The notes under the pieces: generated by a model
Seen by the model: only the letters and a program-made list of their open reading frames with translations
Databases searched by the model: none
Told to the model about the DNA's origin: nothing
NCBI GenBank assembly: GCA_002440085.1
Contig: DJRM01000035.1
Span: 1-16,093 of the forward strand
Direction of reading: 5' to 3'
Source: Bacteroidales bacterium UBA6360
GTDB taxonomy: Bacteria; Bacteroidota; Bacteroidia; Bacteroidales; UBA932
Length of the DNA stretch: 16,093 bases
Shown: positions 6,326 through 12,693 of the stretch, in pieces
How positions within the stretch are numbered: position 1 is the stretch's first letter
Layout of the letters: each line of letters opens with the position of its first letter
Translations under genes and position numbers: made by a program

Positions 6326-6339
6326 CGGATACCAAATTT
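6310..6339. promoter_or_regulatory. Putative YefM-YoeB operator (perfect inverted repeat)
   Basis: AAATTTGGTA (6310-6319) and TACCAAATTT (6330-6339) are exact reverse complements around a 10-base spacer. The repeat surrounds the -33 box of the antitoxin promoter, where a bound antitoxin would block polymerase. It does not carry the TGTACA core known from the E. coli YefM operator. Confidence 0.6.
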
Positions 6340-6375
6340 CTCCGCCGCAGGGTTGGCTGCGGCGGAGTTTTGTTT
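6340..6375 (+). terminator. Second copy of the terminator-like hairpin
   Basis: CTCCGCCGCAG (6340-6350), loop GGTTGG, then CTGCGGCGGAG (6357-6367), a perfect 11-pair stem, followed by TTTTGTTT (6368-6375). It has the form of a plus-strand terminator, but no plus-strand gene ends upstream of it. Its TTTG tail also supplies the -33 box of the radA promoter. The loop is the complement of that in the copy at 5700-5727. Confidence 0.7.
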
Positions 6376-6430
6376 AATCGCGGATTTTATGTAATTTTGC
6401 GTAATGTAAAAACGCATAATGCAAAATTAC
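6369..6430 (+). promoter_or_regulatory. Promoter of radA with inverted repeat
   Basis: TTTG (6369-6372), 19 bases, then TAATTTTG (6392-6399): a full consensus match. Transcription should start near 6405, about 88 bases before radA. The -7 box is embedded in GTAATTTTGC (6391-6400), whose exact reverse complement GCAAAATTAC lies at 6421-6430. GTAATTT recurs at 6431 and 6442. Confidence 0.7.
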
Positions 6431-6493
6431 GTAATTTATGGGTAATTTCCGGCAAAGTCATTCTACGATAGTGCGTTTAGTTACGATTGAAAT

Positions 6494-7891
6494 ATGGCGA
6501 CGAAGATAAAGACAGCATGGTTCTGCACGTCTTGCGGAAATGAAAGCCCGAAATGGATGGGACGGTGCCCGGCCTGCGGGGAGTGGAACACGATGGTGGA
6601 GGAAACGGTGGCGACGGGGAAAAAGCCTGTCGGAGTGGCTGGCGTCAGTGCCCTCGGAAACTCGTCGAAGCCTCAGCCTCTTTCTGCGGTGGAGACGGGG
6701 GGCGAGGCTCGCATATCATTGAACAACAATGAACTGGATCGTATCCTCGGGGGAGGAATGGTAGAAGGGTCACTCGTGCTTGTGGGTGGCGAACCGGGGA
6801 TAGGCAAGTCGACTCTCTCCCTCCAGATTCCGCTCGCCTGTCCGGCCCTCAAGACTCTCTATGTCACGGGAGAGGAGTCCGCGAAACAGGTTAAACTCCG
6901 TGCGGAACGGCTTGCGGCAGGCGTGGGGGCGAATGTTTCCGACCTTTCGAACTGTCTGATTTACAGTGAGACACTGATGGAAAACGTAATCGCCGAGGCT
7001 CGTACGATTATGCCGGATCTGATGGTCGTGGATTCCGTGCAGACGATGTATTCCCAGAACATAGAGTCCTCGCCGGGCTCCGTTTCTCAGATTAAGGAAA
7101 CTGCGGCGATGCTGCTCCGTTTCGCGAAGGAAACAGGTGTTCCTGTGATTCTCATCGGCCACATTACAAAGGAGGGAAGCATTGCCGGACCGAAGATACT
7201 CGAACACATAGTTGACGTAGTGCTTCAGTTCGAAGGCGACAACAGGGGAGCGTACAGGCTTCTGCGCAGCATCAAAAACCGTTTCGGCTCCACTTCCGAG
7301 ATAGCCGTGTTCAAGATGACCGGCACCGGGCTCGTGGAGGTCCCCAACCCGTCCGAACTGCTGATTCCGATGCACGCGGACAATTTGAGCGGCATCGCGG
7401 TCGGCGCCATTCTCGACGGGACGCGTCCGTTCCTCATTGAAGTACAGGCTCTTGTAAGCACGGCAGCATACGGCACACCTCAGCGCTCGGCGACCGGGTT
7501 CGACACGCGTCGGCTCAACATGCTGCTCGCAGTCCTGGAAAAGCGTGCGGGGTTCAAGCTCAGCATCAAGGACGTGTTTCTCAACATGGCCGGCGGTCTG
7601 AAGATTACCGAGACTGCCTGTGACCTCGCAATTGTCAGCGCAGTGCTCTCATCCAACATCGATTACCCGATTCCGTCCGATGTCTGCTTTGCCGGCGAGG
7701 TGGGACTCAGCGGCGAGATCCGCCCTGTTGCGCAGATAGAAAGGCGCATAGCAGAGGCTTCGCGTCTTCAGTACCGCAAGATTTTCATTTCTTCATTCTC
7801 GACCCTTGATTTCAGGGCTGAAGGCATTGAGATAGTCCGGGTGGGGGACATACCCGAGCTTTGCCGTGCCTTGTTCAGACGGGGCGAATAA
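6494..7891 (+). CDS. radA: DNA repair protein RadA/Sms
   Basis: A RecA-like, hexameric helicase-type protein that promotes branch migration of recombination intermediates. The 465 residues match the family's usual 450-460. Domains in order: a four-cysteine zinc finger (C11, C14, C25, C28); a RecA-type ATPase with Walker A GGEPGIGKST (98-107) and Walker B LMVVDSVQT (176-184); the RadA-specific KNRFG motif (261-265); and a C-terminal Lon protease-like domain (about 285-460), which serves as a structural and DNA-binding domain in RadA. The ATG at 6494 directly precedes the zinc finger. It has its own promoter and converges on dacB with a 32-base gap. Confidence 0.97.
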   Translation: MATKIKTAWFCTSCGNESPKWMGRCPACGEWNTMVEETVATGKKPVGVAGVSALGNSSKPQPLSAVETGGEARISLNNNELDRILGGGMVEGSLVLVGGEPGIGKSTLSLQIPLACPALKTLYVTGEESAKQVKLRAERLAAGVGANVSDLSNCLIYSETLMENVIAEARTIMPDLMVVDSVQTMYSQNIESSPGSVSQIKETAAMLLRFAKETGVPVILIGHITKEGSIAGPKILEHIVDVVLQFEGDNRGAYRLLRSIKNRFGSTSEIAVFKMTGTGLVEVPNPSELLIPMHADNLSGIAVGAILDGTRPFLIEVQALVSTAAYGTPQRSATGFDTRRLNMLLAVLEKRAGFKLSIKDVFLNMAGGLKITETACDLAIVSAVLSSNIDYPIPSDVCFAGEVGLSGEIRPVAQIERRIAEASRLQYRKIFISSFSTLDFRAEGIEIVRVGDIPELCRALFRRGE

Positions 7892-7905
7892 TCAGGCGGG
7901 GCGAA

Positions 7906-7923
7906 GAAAAAGCGGATTTTTTC
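7906..7923. terminator. Possible bidirectional terminator between radA and dacB
   Basis: GAAAAA (7906-7911), loop GCGGA, then TTTTTTC (7917-7923). The stem is only A-T pairs plus one G-C, but it gives a T run on both strands between two convergent genes. The short gap leaves room for nothing else. Confidence 0.4.
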
Positions 7924-9597
7924 TCATCGGAGAAATTCGGAGAGGACGGACTCGATGTAGCCGCGCAGTCGTGAGCTGGACTGGATGCTGTCATTTATCA
8001 TGATTGAGAATGCTATGGTCTCGCCTGCTGATGTTTCCTTTGATGTCCCTTCGGCGGACATTGCATTTGACGTTGGAAGAATGTAGCCGCTGTAGCAGAG
8101 GACTCCTCCCATGGAGCCGCTCTTGAGGCGTATGCGGCGACGAAGCTCGGGCGCGTAAGTGCTGAAAAGTCGCTCGTCAGGACCGGGAGTGTTGAGGGCA
8201 TGGAGGTAGGTTCTGAAACAGCTCTGGCGGGACATTGCCGTGAGAAAGTTCACGAGAAATTCGGGGCTGACGCTGTTCTTGCGCGAGAGTCCGCTGCCGT
8301 CATCGAGGCGTGTGCGCGAGGTGCTCACTCCCATGTTTTCGAGAGTTCGCGATTCTGACACGATAGCATCATCTGTGCTGCCGGCCGGTGCCTGGGCACG
8401 CAGAAGAGTTTCCGCGTAGAGGTTGTTGCTGACTCGAAGGGTCTCCTTTACGATCTCGTAAAGTCGCGGAGACGGAGTCGTGGTGATGAACGTGAGCGAA
8501 TCCTGTGACGTAAAATGCTTTGAATATGAGAGACTTCCGCTCGTGTCGAATATCTCGAACCCGAAGACTGGCTTCGCTGGGCTGTCCTGCTGTCCAATGC
8601 CTCGGGCCGACTTGTCGGCCTTGCCTTGCGAAGTTGTCTTGTCGAATGTCGCCGTCGGATGGCAGGATGACGTAGAAGTGACGGATGCGCACGGGATTCC
8701 GTTTGTGATGAGGAACTCCGCGAACTCGTATGCGCAGGAAAAGTCGGCGAACGGATCGTTGTAGCTGACTGATTTTGCCTTGCGGTCAACTGCGTATGTC
8801 CCGACAAGCTGTCCCACTGGCGCGAGCTCGGTCACGAGCATGCAGCTCTTGTCTCCGCTGCCTTCCGCCCCGGTCGTGCAGCTGTTCATTATTGTCATCC
8901 ATGGCCTGTTCGGCAGGCTTTGTTTCTCTCGTGAATCGGTGCCCCGGATTTTATCGCCATTCTCAGTCGTGCCCTTAAAGATTCTGACATCGTCCCCGAC
9001 TTCAGCGCCCGGAGCGACGGTTATGTCAAGGCAGTTTTCATTGAACATCAGTGCGCTGCATGTCGCTCCGTAGTATGTTCCCATATCCTCATACATCCAA
9101 CTCCCGTTCACTTCCGCAGGCATCTTGCGCGAGTCCGCGACTACGCTTCCGGCGACACTCCGTATTCCTGCACCACGCACTGCCCGTCCCCATTTCGCGA
9201 AAAGGCTGTCCTTTGGGACTGCGAGCGCGGCCGACGAGCCGAGCGTAGGGTCTCCTCCTCCTATAATATAGAGGTCTCCTCGGAGAACTCCGTCCTCATC
9301 AACGCTTCCGGAATACGCCACAGCCGTTTCAAAGCGGAAGTCCGCCCCGAGCTTTTTCAGGGCCGTTCCTGTCGTGACTAACTTCAGGTTCGACGCCGGG
9401 ATAAAGTTTTGTCCTGAGTTGACTTCTTTCAGGACCTTGCCGGAAAGTGTCCTCACGCATATCCCGACCTGAGCGCCGGCCGGCTGTGTCACATCGCGTG
9501 CATTGCCTTGCGATGACCGGTCGTTTGCCGGTGCTCCTGCGTATGCCGCTTCTGCAATGATCAGAGCGATTGTGATGAGGGTCATTGTCCTTGTCAT
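7924..9597 (-). CDS. dacB: D-alanyl-D-alanine carboxypeptidase/endopeptidase, PBP4 type (S13)
   Basis: A periplasmic penicillin-binding protein that trims and cleaves peptidoglycan peptides. The protein has 557 residues with a signal peptide (about 1-20, MTRTMTLITIALIIAEAAYA). The three active-site motifs of serine peptidase family S13 are present: SNLK (69-72, nucleophile Ser69), SNN (390-392) and KSG (492-494). DDGSGLSRKN (432-441) before KSG is also typical. Long Ser/Thr/Gly/Lys-rich stretches without obvious conservation (about 215-230, 305-345 and 508-525) make it longer than E. coli DacB (477 aa). An alternative start is the ATG at 9585, 12 bases downstream. A probable promoter lies at 9680-9711. 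Confidence 0.93.
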   Translation of the reverse strand: MTRTMTLITIALIIAEAAYAGAPANDRSSQGNARDVTQPAGAQVGICVRTLSGKVLKEVNSGQNFIPASNLKLVTTGTALKKLGADFRFETAVAYSGSVDEDGVLRGDLYIIGGGDPTLGSSAALAVPKDSLFAKWGRAVRGAGIRSVAGSVVADSRKMPAEVNGSWMYEDMGTYYGATCSALMFNENCLDITVAPGAEVGDDVRIFKGTTENGDKIRGTDSREKQSLPNRPWMTIMNSCTTGAEGSGDKSCMLVTELAPVGQLVGTYAVDRKAKSVSYNDPFADFSCAYEFAEFLITNGIPCASVTSTSSCHPTATFDKTTSQGKADKSARGIGQQDSPAKPVFGFEIFDTSGSLSYSKHFTSQDSLTFITTTPSPRLYEIVKETLRVSNNLYAETLLRAQAPAGSTDDAIVSESRTLENMGVSTSRTRLDDGSGLSRKNSVSPEFLVNFLTAMSRQSCFRTYLHALNTPGPDERLFSTYAPELRRRIRLKSGSMGGVLCYSGYILPTSNAMSAEGTSKETSAGETIAFSIMINDSIQSSSRLRGYIESVLSEFLR

Positions 9598-9679
9598 TCT
9601 TTCTGAATCTGTGAGTCTTTCTCCGATTGGGCCGCACGCGAGTTGCGGAAAGACGGAGAAAAACCGGAGTTTGCGGCGT

Positions 9680-9711
9680 CAAAATTACTCAAAAAAGGTT
9701 ATATTTGCCAA
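9680..9711 (-). promoter_or_regulatory. Promoter of dacB
   Basis: On the minus strand TTG (9711-9709) is followed after 21 bases by TAATTTTG (9687-9680). Leader to the dacB ATG is about 77 bases. The divergent galE -7 box falls inside this spacer, so the two promoters overlap. Confidence 0.6.
9700..9707 (+). promoter_or_regulatory. Possible -7 box for galE
   Basis: TATATTTG matches the -7 consensus on the plus strand, 118 bases before the galE ATG. No TTTG lies at the right distance upstream; the nearest TTG is 26 bases away. It would give a transcript starting near 9713, 20 bases before the short upstream ORF. Confidence 0.45.
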
Positions 9712-9732
9712 TTCAAACCGAGGCTGTCTGTC

Positions 9733-9819
9733 ATGGCCTTCGGCATAAACATAGATAACACAAGTTTCGCAACTGCGAAACAACGATTTTTGCGAAGTTT
9801 GAATTTAGATAACTTATAA
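9733..9819 (+). CDS. Possible short upstream ORF (28 aa) before galE
   Basis: ATG at 9733 opens a frame MAFGINIDNTSF... that ends at TAA 9817-9819, five bases before the galE ATG. It is the first ATG after the putative transcription start. It contains a near-palindrome at 9764-9781. No family is recognised and 28 codons can arise by chance. The evidence is its position and spacing only. Confidence 0.3.
   Translation: MAFGINIDNTSFATAKQRFLRSLNLDNL
9764..9781. repeat. 18-bp near-palindrome in the galE leader
   Basis: GTTTCGCA (9764-9771) and TGCGAAAC (9774-9781) are reverse complements around AC. A related TTGCGAA lies at 9790-9796. It could be a regulator site or a small RNA hairpin; it lies about 50 bases downstream of the predicted transcription start. 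Confidence 0.45.
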
Positions 9820-9824
9820 GAATT

Positions 9825-10898
9825 ATGTGCAAAAAAACTGTCTTGGTTTCTGGTGGTGCCGGGTTTATCGGCAGCCATGTGACCGTGGAACTCATCAACG
9901 CCGGGTATGACGTGGTCGTTGCGGACAACATGTCCAACTGCGACATGACCTGCTTCGAGGGCGTGAAGAAAATCACCGGACGTGAGGACATCCCGTTTGA
10001 AAAGATTGACTGCTGCGACGATGCGGCAGTAGAGAGCCTTTTCAGCCGCTACAAGATTGACGCCGTCATTCATTTTGCCGCGTTCAAGGCTGTGGGCGAA
10101 TCAGTTGCGGAGCCTATAAAATATTACCGCAACAATCTCGACTCTTTTCTCAACATCCTTAACGCGTCGATTCATCACGGAGGATGCAATGTCCTCTTTT
10201 CATCATCGGCCACTGTCTACGGCGAGACGGACAAACTCCCTGTAACAGAGGAGTCTCCGCGCCAGCCGGCCACATCTCCTTACGGAAACACAAAGCAGAT
10301 TTGCGAGGACATTCTTCGCGATGTGGTCAAGGCGTCTGCGGTATACGGGGCGAAAGTAGAGGCCGGCAAGTCTGAAAACGGTCCCGTGAAGGGAATCGCC
10401 CTGCGCTATTTCAACCCTATCGGAGCGCATCCGTCGGCACTCATCGGCGAGCTTCCGCGCGGCGTGCCAAACAACCTCGTCCCGTACATCACCCAGACAG
10501 CAATCGGCAAGCGTGCCTGCCTGAGCATCTTCGGCAACGACTATCCGACTCCTGACGGCACCTGCCTGAGAGACTACATTGACATCGTGGATCTTGCGAA
10601 GGCTCATGTGGCCGCAGTTTCAAGGATGCTTGACGAGAAGATGAAGGCCGACTACGAGATTTTCAACATCGGTACGGGCCGTCCGGTCTCAGTCCTTGAG
10701 CTCGTCAATGCCTTCGAGAAGGTAAACGGCGTAAAACTCAACTACAAGTTCGCTCCGCGCCGTGCCGGTGACGTTGTGGCAATCTGGGCAGACACCTCTC
10801 TTGCCAACAAGGAACTCGGCTGGAAGGCTGAGCGCAGCGTCGAGGAGACTCTGGCTTCGGCATGGGCTTGGGAGCGCCATCTGGCCGGTCAGATTTGA
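9825..10898 (+). CDS. galE: UDP-glucose 4-epimerase (GalE)
   Basis: Interconverts UDP-glucose and UDP-galactose (or their N-acetyl forms) for galactose use and surface polysaccharide synthesis. The 357-residue protein is an extended short-chain dehydrogenase: NAD-binding GGAGFIG (10-16), HFAAFKAVGES (83-93), LFSSSATVYG (124-133) with the catalytic Ser/Thr, and Y153-x3-K157 in YGNTK. RYFNPIGAHPSALIGE and the downstream DGTCLRDYIDIVDLAKAH are typical of GalE. Length is close to the usual 338-350. A small C-terminal part (DTSLANKELGWKAERSVEETLASAW) completes the substrate domain. Whether it prefers UDP-Glc or UDP-GlcNAc cannot be read from this. Confidence 0.95.
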   Translation: MCKKTVLVSGGAGFIGSHVTVELINAGYDVVVADNMSNCDMTCFEGVKKITGREDIPFEKIDCCDDAAVESLFSRYKIDAVIHFAAFKAVGESVAEPIKYYRNNLDSFLNILNASIHHGGCNVLFSSSATVYGETDKLPVTEESPRQPATSPYGNTKQICEDILRDVVKASAVYGAKVEAGKSENGPVKGIALRYFNPIGAHPSALIGELPRGVPNNLVPYITQTAIGKRACLSIFGNDYPTPDGTCLRDYIDIVDLAKAHVAAVSRMLDEKMKADYEIFNIGTGRPVSVLELVNAFEKVNGVKLNYKFAPRRAGDVVAIWADTSLANKELGWKAERSVEETLASAWAWERHLAGQI

Positions 10899-10930
10899 TT
10901 TGCGAAAGACGATAATTTGTCTTACATTTG
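10899..10930 (+). promoter_or_regulatory. Promoter of the 91-residue protein gene
   Basis: TTTG (10899-10902), 20 bases, then TACATTTG (10923-10930), a full consensus match beginning at the first base after the galE stop codon. Predicted start near 10936, giving a leader of about 70 bases that is GC-rich first (GCCGC, GCGGCCGC) and AT-rich near the ATG. Confidence 0.75.
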
Positions 10931-11005
10931 CAGCCGCATTGCGCGGTGACGGCTGAGAATGTCGCGGCCGCTTGTGACCAGAAACAAATTTAATTAAATT
11001 CGATT

Positions 11006-11281
11006 ATGAATCTGAGAGTTATCAAAAAAGACATCGAGTACTTCGTCGGGGAGTTCATTGACGACTGCACTCTTTTCGCTGCACTTAACCCGGGCAAGAA
11101 CAACGATGAACTCGCCAATGTTATTGACGAGGCTGTTGATCTCTATAACAATCTCAAGGACAAGGTAAATCATCCTGCCGAGGGCGTAAAGCCGGCCGCT
11201 CACTTCGCCGGCGTCCGCAAGGAGATGTTCGAGAAACTTGACGAGCTCTGCGAGAAACTCAGCGCAGTTGTGAGCAAATAG
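11006..11281 (+). CDS. Conserved hypothetical protein, 91 aa
   Basis: A small soluble protein without signal peptide or membrane segment, opening MNLRVIKKDIEYFVGEFIDD. It appears almost wholly helical, acidic and charged, with a Gly/Pro break (HPAEGVKPAAHF, 56-67) between two helical halves. I have an impression of similar short proteins in other Bacteroidales genomes, but no function is known to me. It has its own consensus promoter and a strong terminator, so it is a single-gene transcription unit, which together with clean codon use supports it being real. Housekeeping role possible, not shown. Confidence 0.85.
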   Translation: MNLRVIKKDIEYFVGEFIDDCTLFAALNPGKNNDELANVIDEAVDLYNNLKDKVNHPAEGVKPAAHFAGVRKEMFEKLDELCEKLSAVVSK

Positions 11282-11300
11282 TTGAGAGACTTGAAGTTAG

Positions 11301-11330
11301 AAGCGGGCAGGTCGTCGGACCTGCCCGCTT
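11301..11330. terminator. Strong hairpin terminator between convergent genes
   Basis: AAGCGGGCAGGTC (11301-11313), loop GTCG, then the exact reverse complement (11318-11330): a perfect 13-pair stem. The tail on the plus strand is TCTATGTC and on the minus strand CTAACTTC, both poor in T, so the stem itself must do most of the work. It separates the 91-residue gene from the NlpC/P60 gene. Confidence 0.75.
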
Positions 11331-11337
11331 TCTATGT

Positions 11338-12549
11338 CTATTGTCTGAAATAGTAAATGGAATTGAGGACAGGCTCAGCCTTGAAGCGTTCGTCCCGCGT
11401 ATCGTTTTCGTGCCCGATGATGCGGACGGCGGAGAGCAGCCTGCGGGCATTCTCGTAATAGTCGGCTTCTCCGGGAACGAGGGAATTGACCCTGACCAGA
11501 TGCGAGGAATGAATCATCCGTCCGTCCCCGATGTAGAGACCCACATGAGTGATTCTGTCCGGAGTCCCGTCCGCGCCGCGCTTCCCGAAAAACAGCAGGT
11601 CTCCGGCTCTGAGACTGTCGGCGCAAAACTGGCACTGCTCCTTTGGGCGCTCAGCGCGGCGCTCTTCCTCGTGGATGCCTGCGAGGTGTCCCTCCGAACC
11701 GTCGCCTGCCCCCTCCTCCGAACCGTCGCCCGGCTCCGCTGCCTGACACCCGAACACAGGCACAGGACGGCCGCAGAACGCCATCTGACTTGCATTGCGC
11801 GGAAGCAGAAGACCGTTCATGAAATAGGCGAAGCGCACAAGCCCGCTGCAGTCAAAGCCGTTCGGGGACATTCCGCCCCACAGGTAAGGAGTGCCGACAA
11901 AGCGCATGGCCGTCTCCACCACAGTCTTTCCCGTCGCGGCGCTTTCCTTGGCCCACTTGCGGAAATCCCTGACATCGGAGGATTTCACCCACCCTGTCCT
12001 TCCTGAAGGAGTCTCCACCTTGGCCCATTCGTTCCTGCGTACCGGCAGTCCCTGCGGATGCGCCTTTGGCTGAGGTTTTCCGAGCACGGCCCGCACGATG
12101 TCTCCTTCCAAAAGGTCGCAGACCACATCCGAGCGCTCGGTTCTTTCGCGATAGACTGCTGAGTGAGGCGAGATGACGATGTATCTGCATGCGGAAACCC
12201 ACTCTTCAATCCCCGCCTCATCGACCTCGTGTACCCCCTTGTCCGTGCACCACGCCGTGTATGGCTGCGGAGTCCGAACCTGGAGCCAATAGCCATTCTT
12301 CCCTAAAATTTCCACCGGAGTTCCCATCAGTTCCTGAGTCTCAAGCGCGGATTCATAGTCGGGAGACTGCCTGAGGTACGAGGCCGAGAAATCTATGATA
12401 CCCCATCTCTTCGGCGCGGCTTCGAAGTCTTCGGTGACTTTCGCGTTCTTGCCGAGTGTTTTGTTTTCCTGCGCGAATGTTGCCGTCGCTGACAAAATCA
12501 TCATTGCCGCGAACGTCGATACTCCATATATATAGTTTGTTATATCCAT
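11338..12549 (-). CDS. Secreted NlpC/P60 peptidoglycan hydrolase with SH3 domains
   Basis: A cell wall peptidase of the gamma-D-Glu-diaminopimelate type, 403 residues. The N-terminus has a hydrophobic signal-like segment ending ATATFA|Q (about 26/27), although its first residues (MDITNY) lack the usual lysine or arginine. Two SH3b-like regions follow (about 50-110 and 122-192, the latter ending RTGWVKSSDVRDF). The NlpC/P60 domain has the catalytic Cys234 in FDCSGLVRFAY, His335 in THVGLYIGDG and a third polar residue, probably His347 in MIHSS. Between RNASQ (251-255) and LRAGDLLFF (313-321) it carries an extra stretch of about 55 residues with an acidic repeat (GDGSEEGA, GDGSEG) and four cysteines (259, 268, 306, 309). 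No operon partner is visible; it faces a divergent promoter pair. Confidence 0.9.
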   Translation of the reverse strand: MDITNYIYGVSTFAAMMILSATATFAQENKTLGKNAKVTEDFEAAPKRWGIIDFSASYLRQSPDYESALETQELMGTPVEILGKNGYWLQVRTPQPYTAWCTDKGVHEVDEAGIEEWVSACRYIVISPHSAVYRERTERSDVVCDLLEGDIVRAVLGKPQPKAHPQGLPVRRNEWAKVETPSGRTGWVKSSDVRDFRKWAKESAATGKTVVETAMRFVGTPYLWGGMSPNGFDCSGLVRFAYFMNGLLLPRNASQMAFCGRPVPVFGCQAAEPGDGSEEGAGDGSEGHLAGIHEEERRAERPKEQCQFCADSLRAGDLLFFGKRGADGTPDRITHVGLYIGDGRMIHSSHLVRVNSLVPGEADYYENARRLLSAVRIIGHENDTRDERFKAEPVLNSIYYFRQ

Positions 12550-12628
12550 TTTCTTAATTTTCTGGTGTACCCGCCGGTTCCATTCGTGAGACTATGATTG
12601 GTTTTTGTCGGATTCCGTCGGGGCGGCA

Positions 12629-12636
12629 CAAAGTTA
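12629..12636 (-). promoter_or_regulatory. -7 box for the NlpC/P60 gene
   Basis: TAACTTTG on the minus strand, about 80 bases before the ATG at 12549. No clear TTTG at the right distance. It lies 11 bases from the divergent box at 12648-12655. Confidence 0.5.
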
Positions 12637-12647
12637 TAAATAATGCC

Positions 12648-12655
12648 TAAATTTG
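12648..12655 (+). promoter_or_regulatory. -7 box for the radical SAM gene
   Basis: TAAATTTG on the plus strand, with no clear -33 box. It implies a transcript start near 12661, downstream of the in-frame ATG at 12643, which decides for the later ATG at 12694. Confidence 0.5.
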
Positions 12656-12693
12656 CGGCGGAATATCATAAAAACATATCCACGAAGGATAAA

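Noticed and set aside
5887..6471. A 194-codon plus-strand frame across the toxin-antitoxin module
   Set aside because: It is antisense to yoeB and yefM, which both have intact family motifs, and it runs through a hairpin and two promoters.
6770..7375. A 201-codon minus-strand frame inside radA
   Set aside because: radA is unmistakable on the other strand; the antisense frame has no domain.
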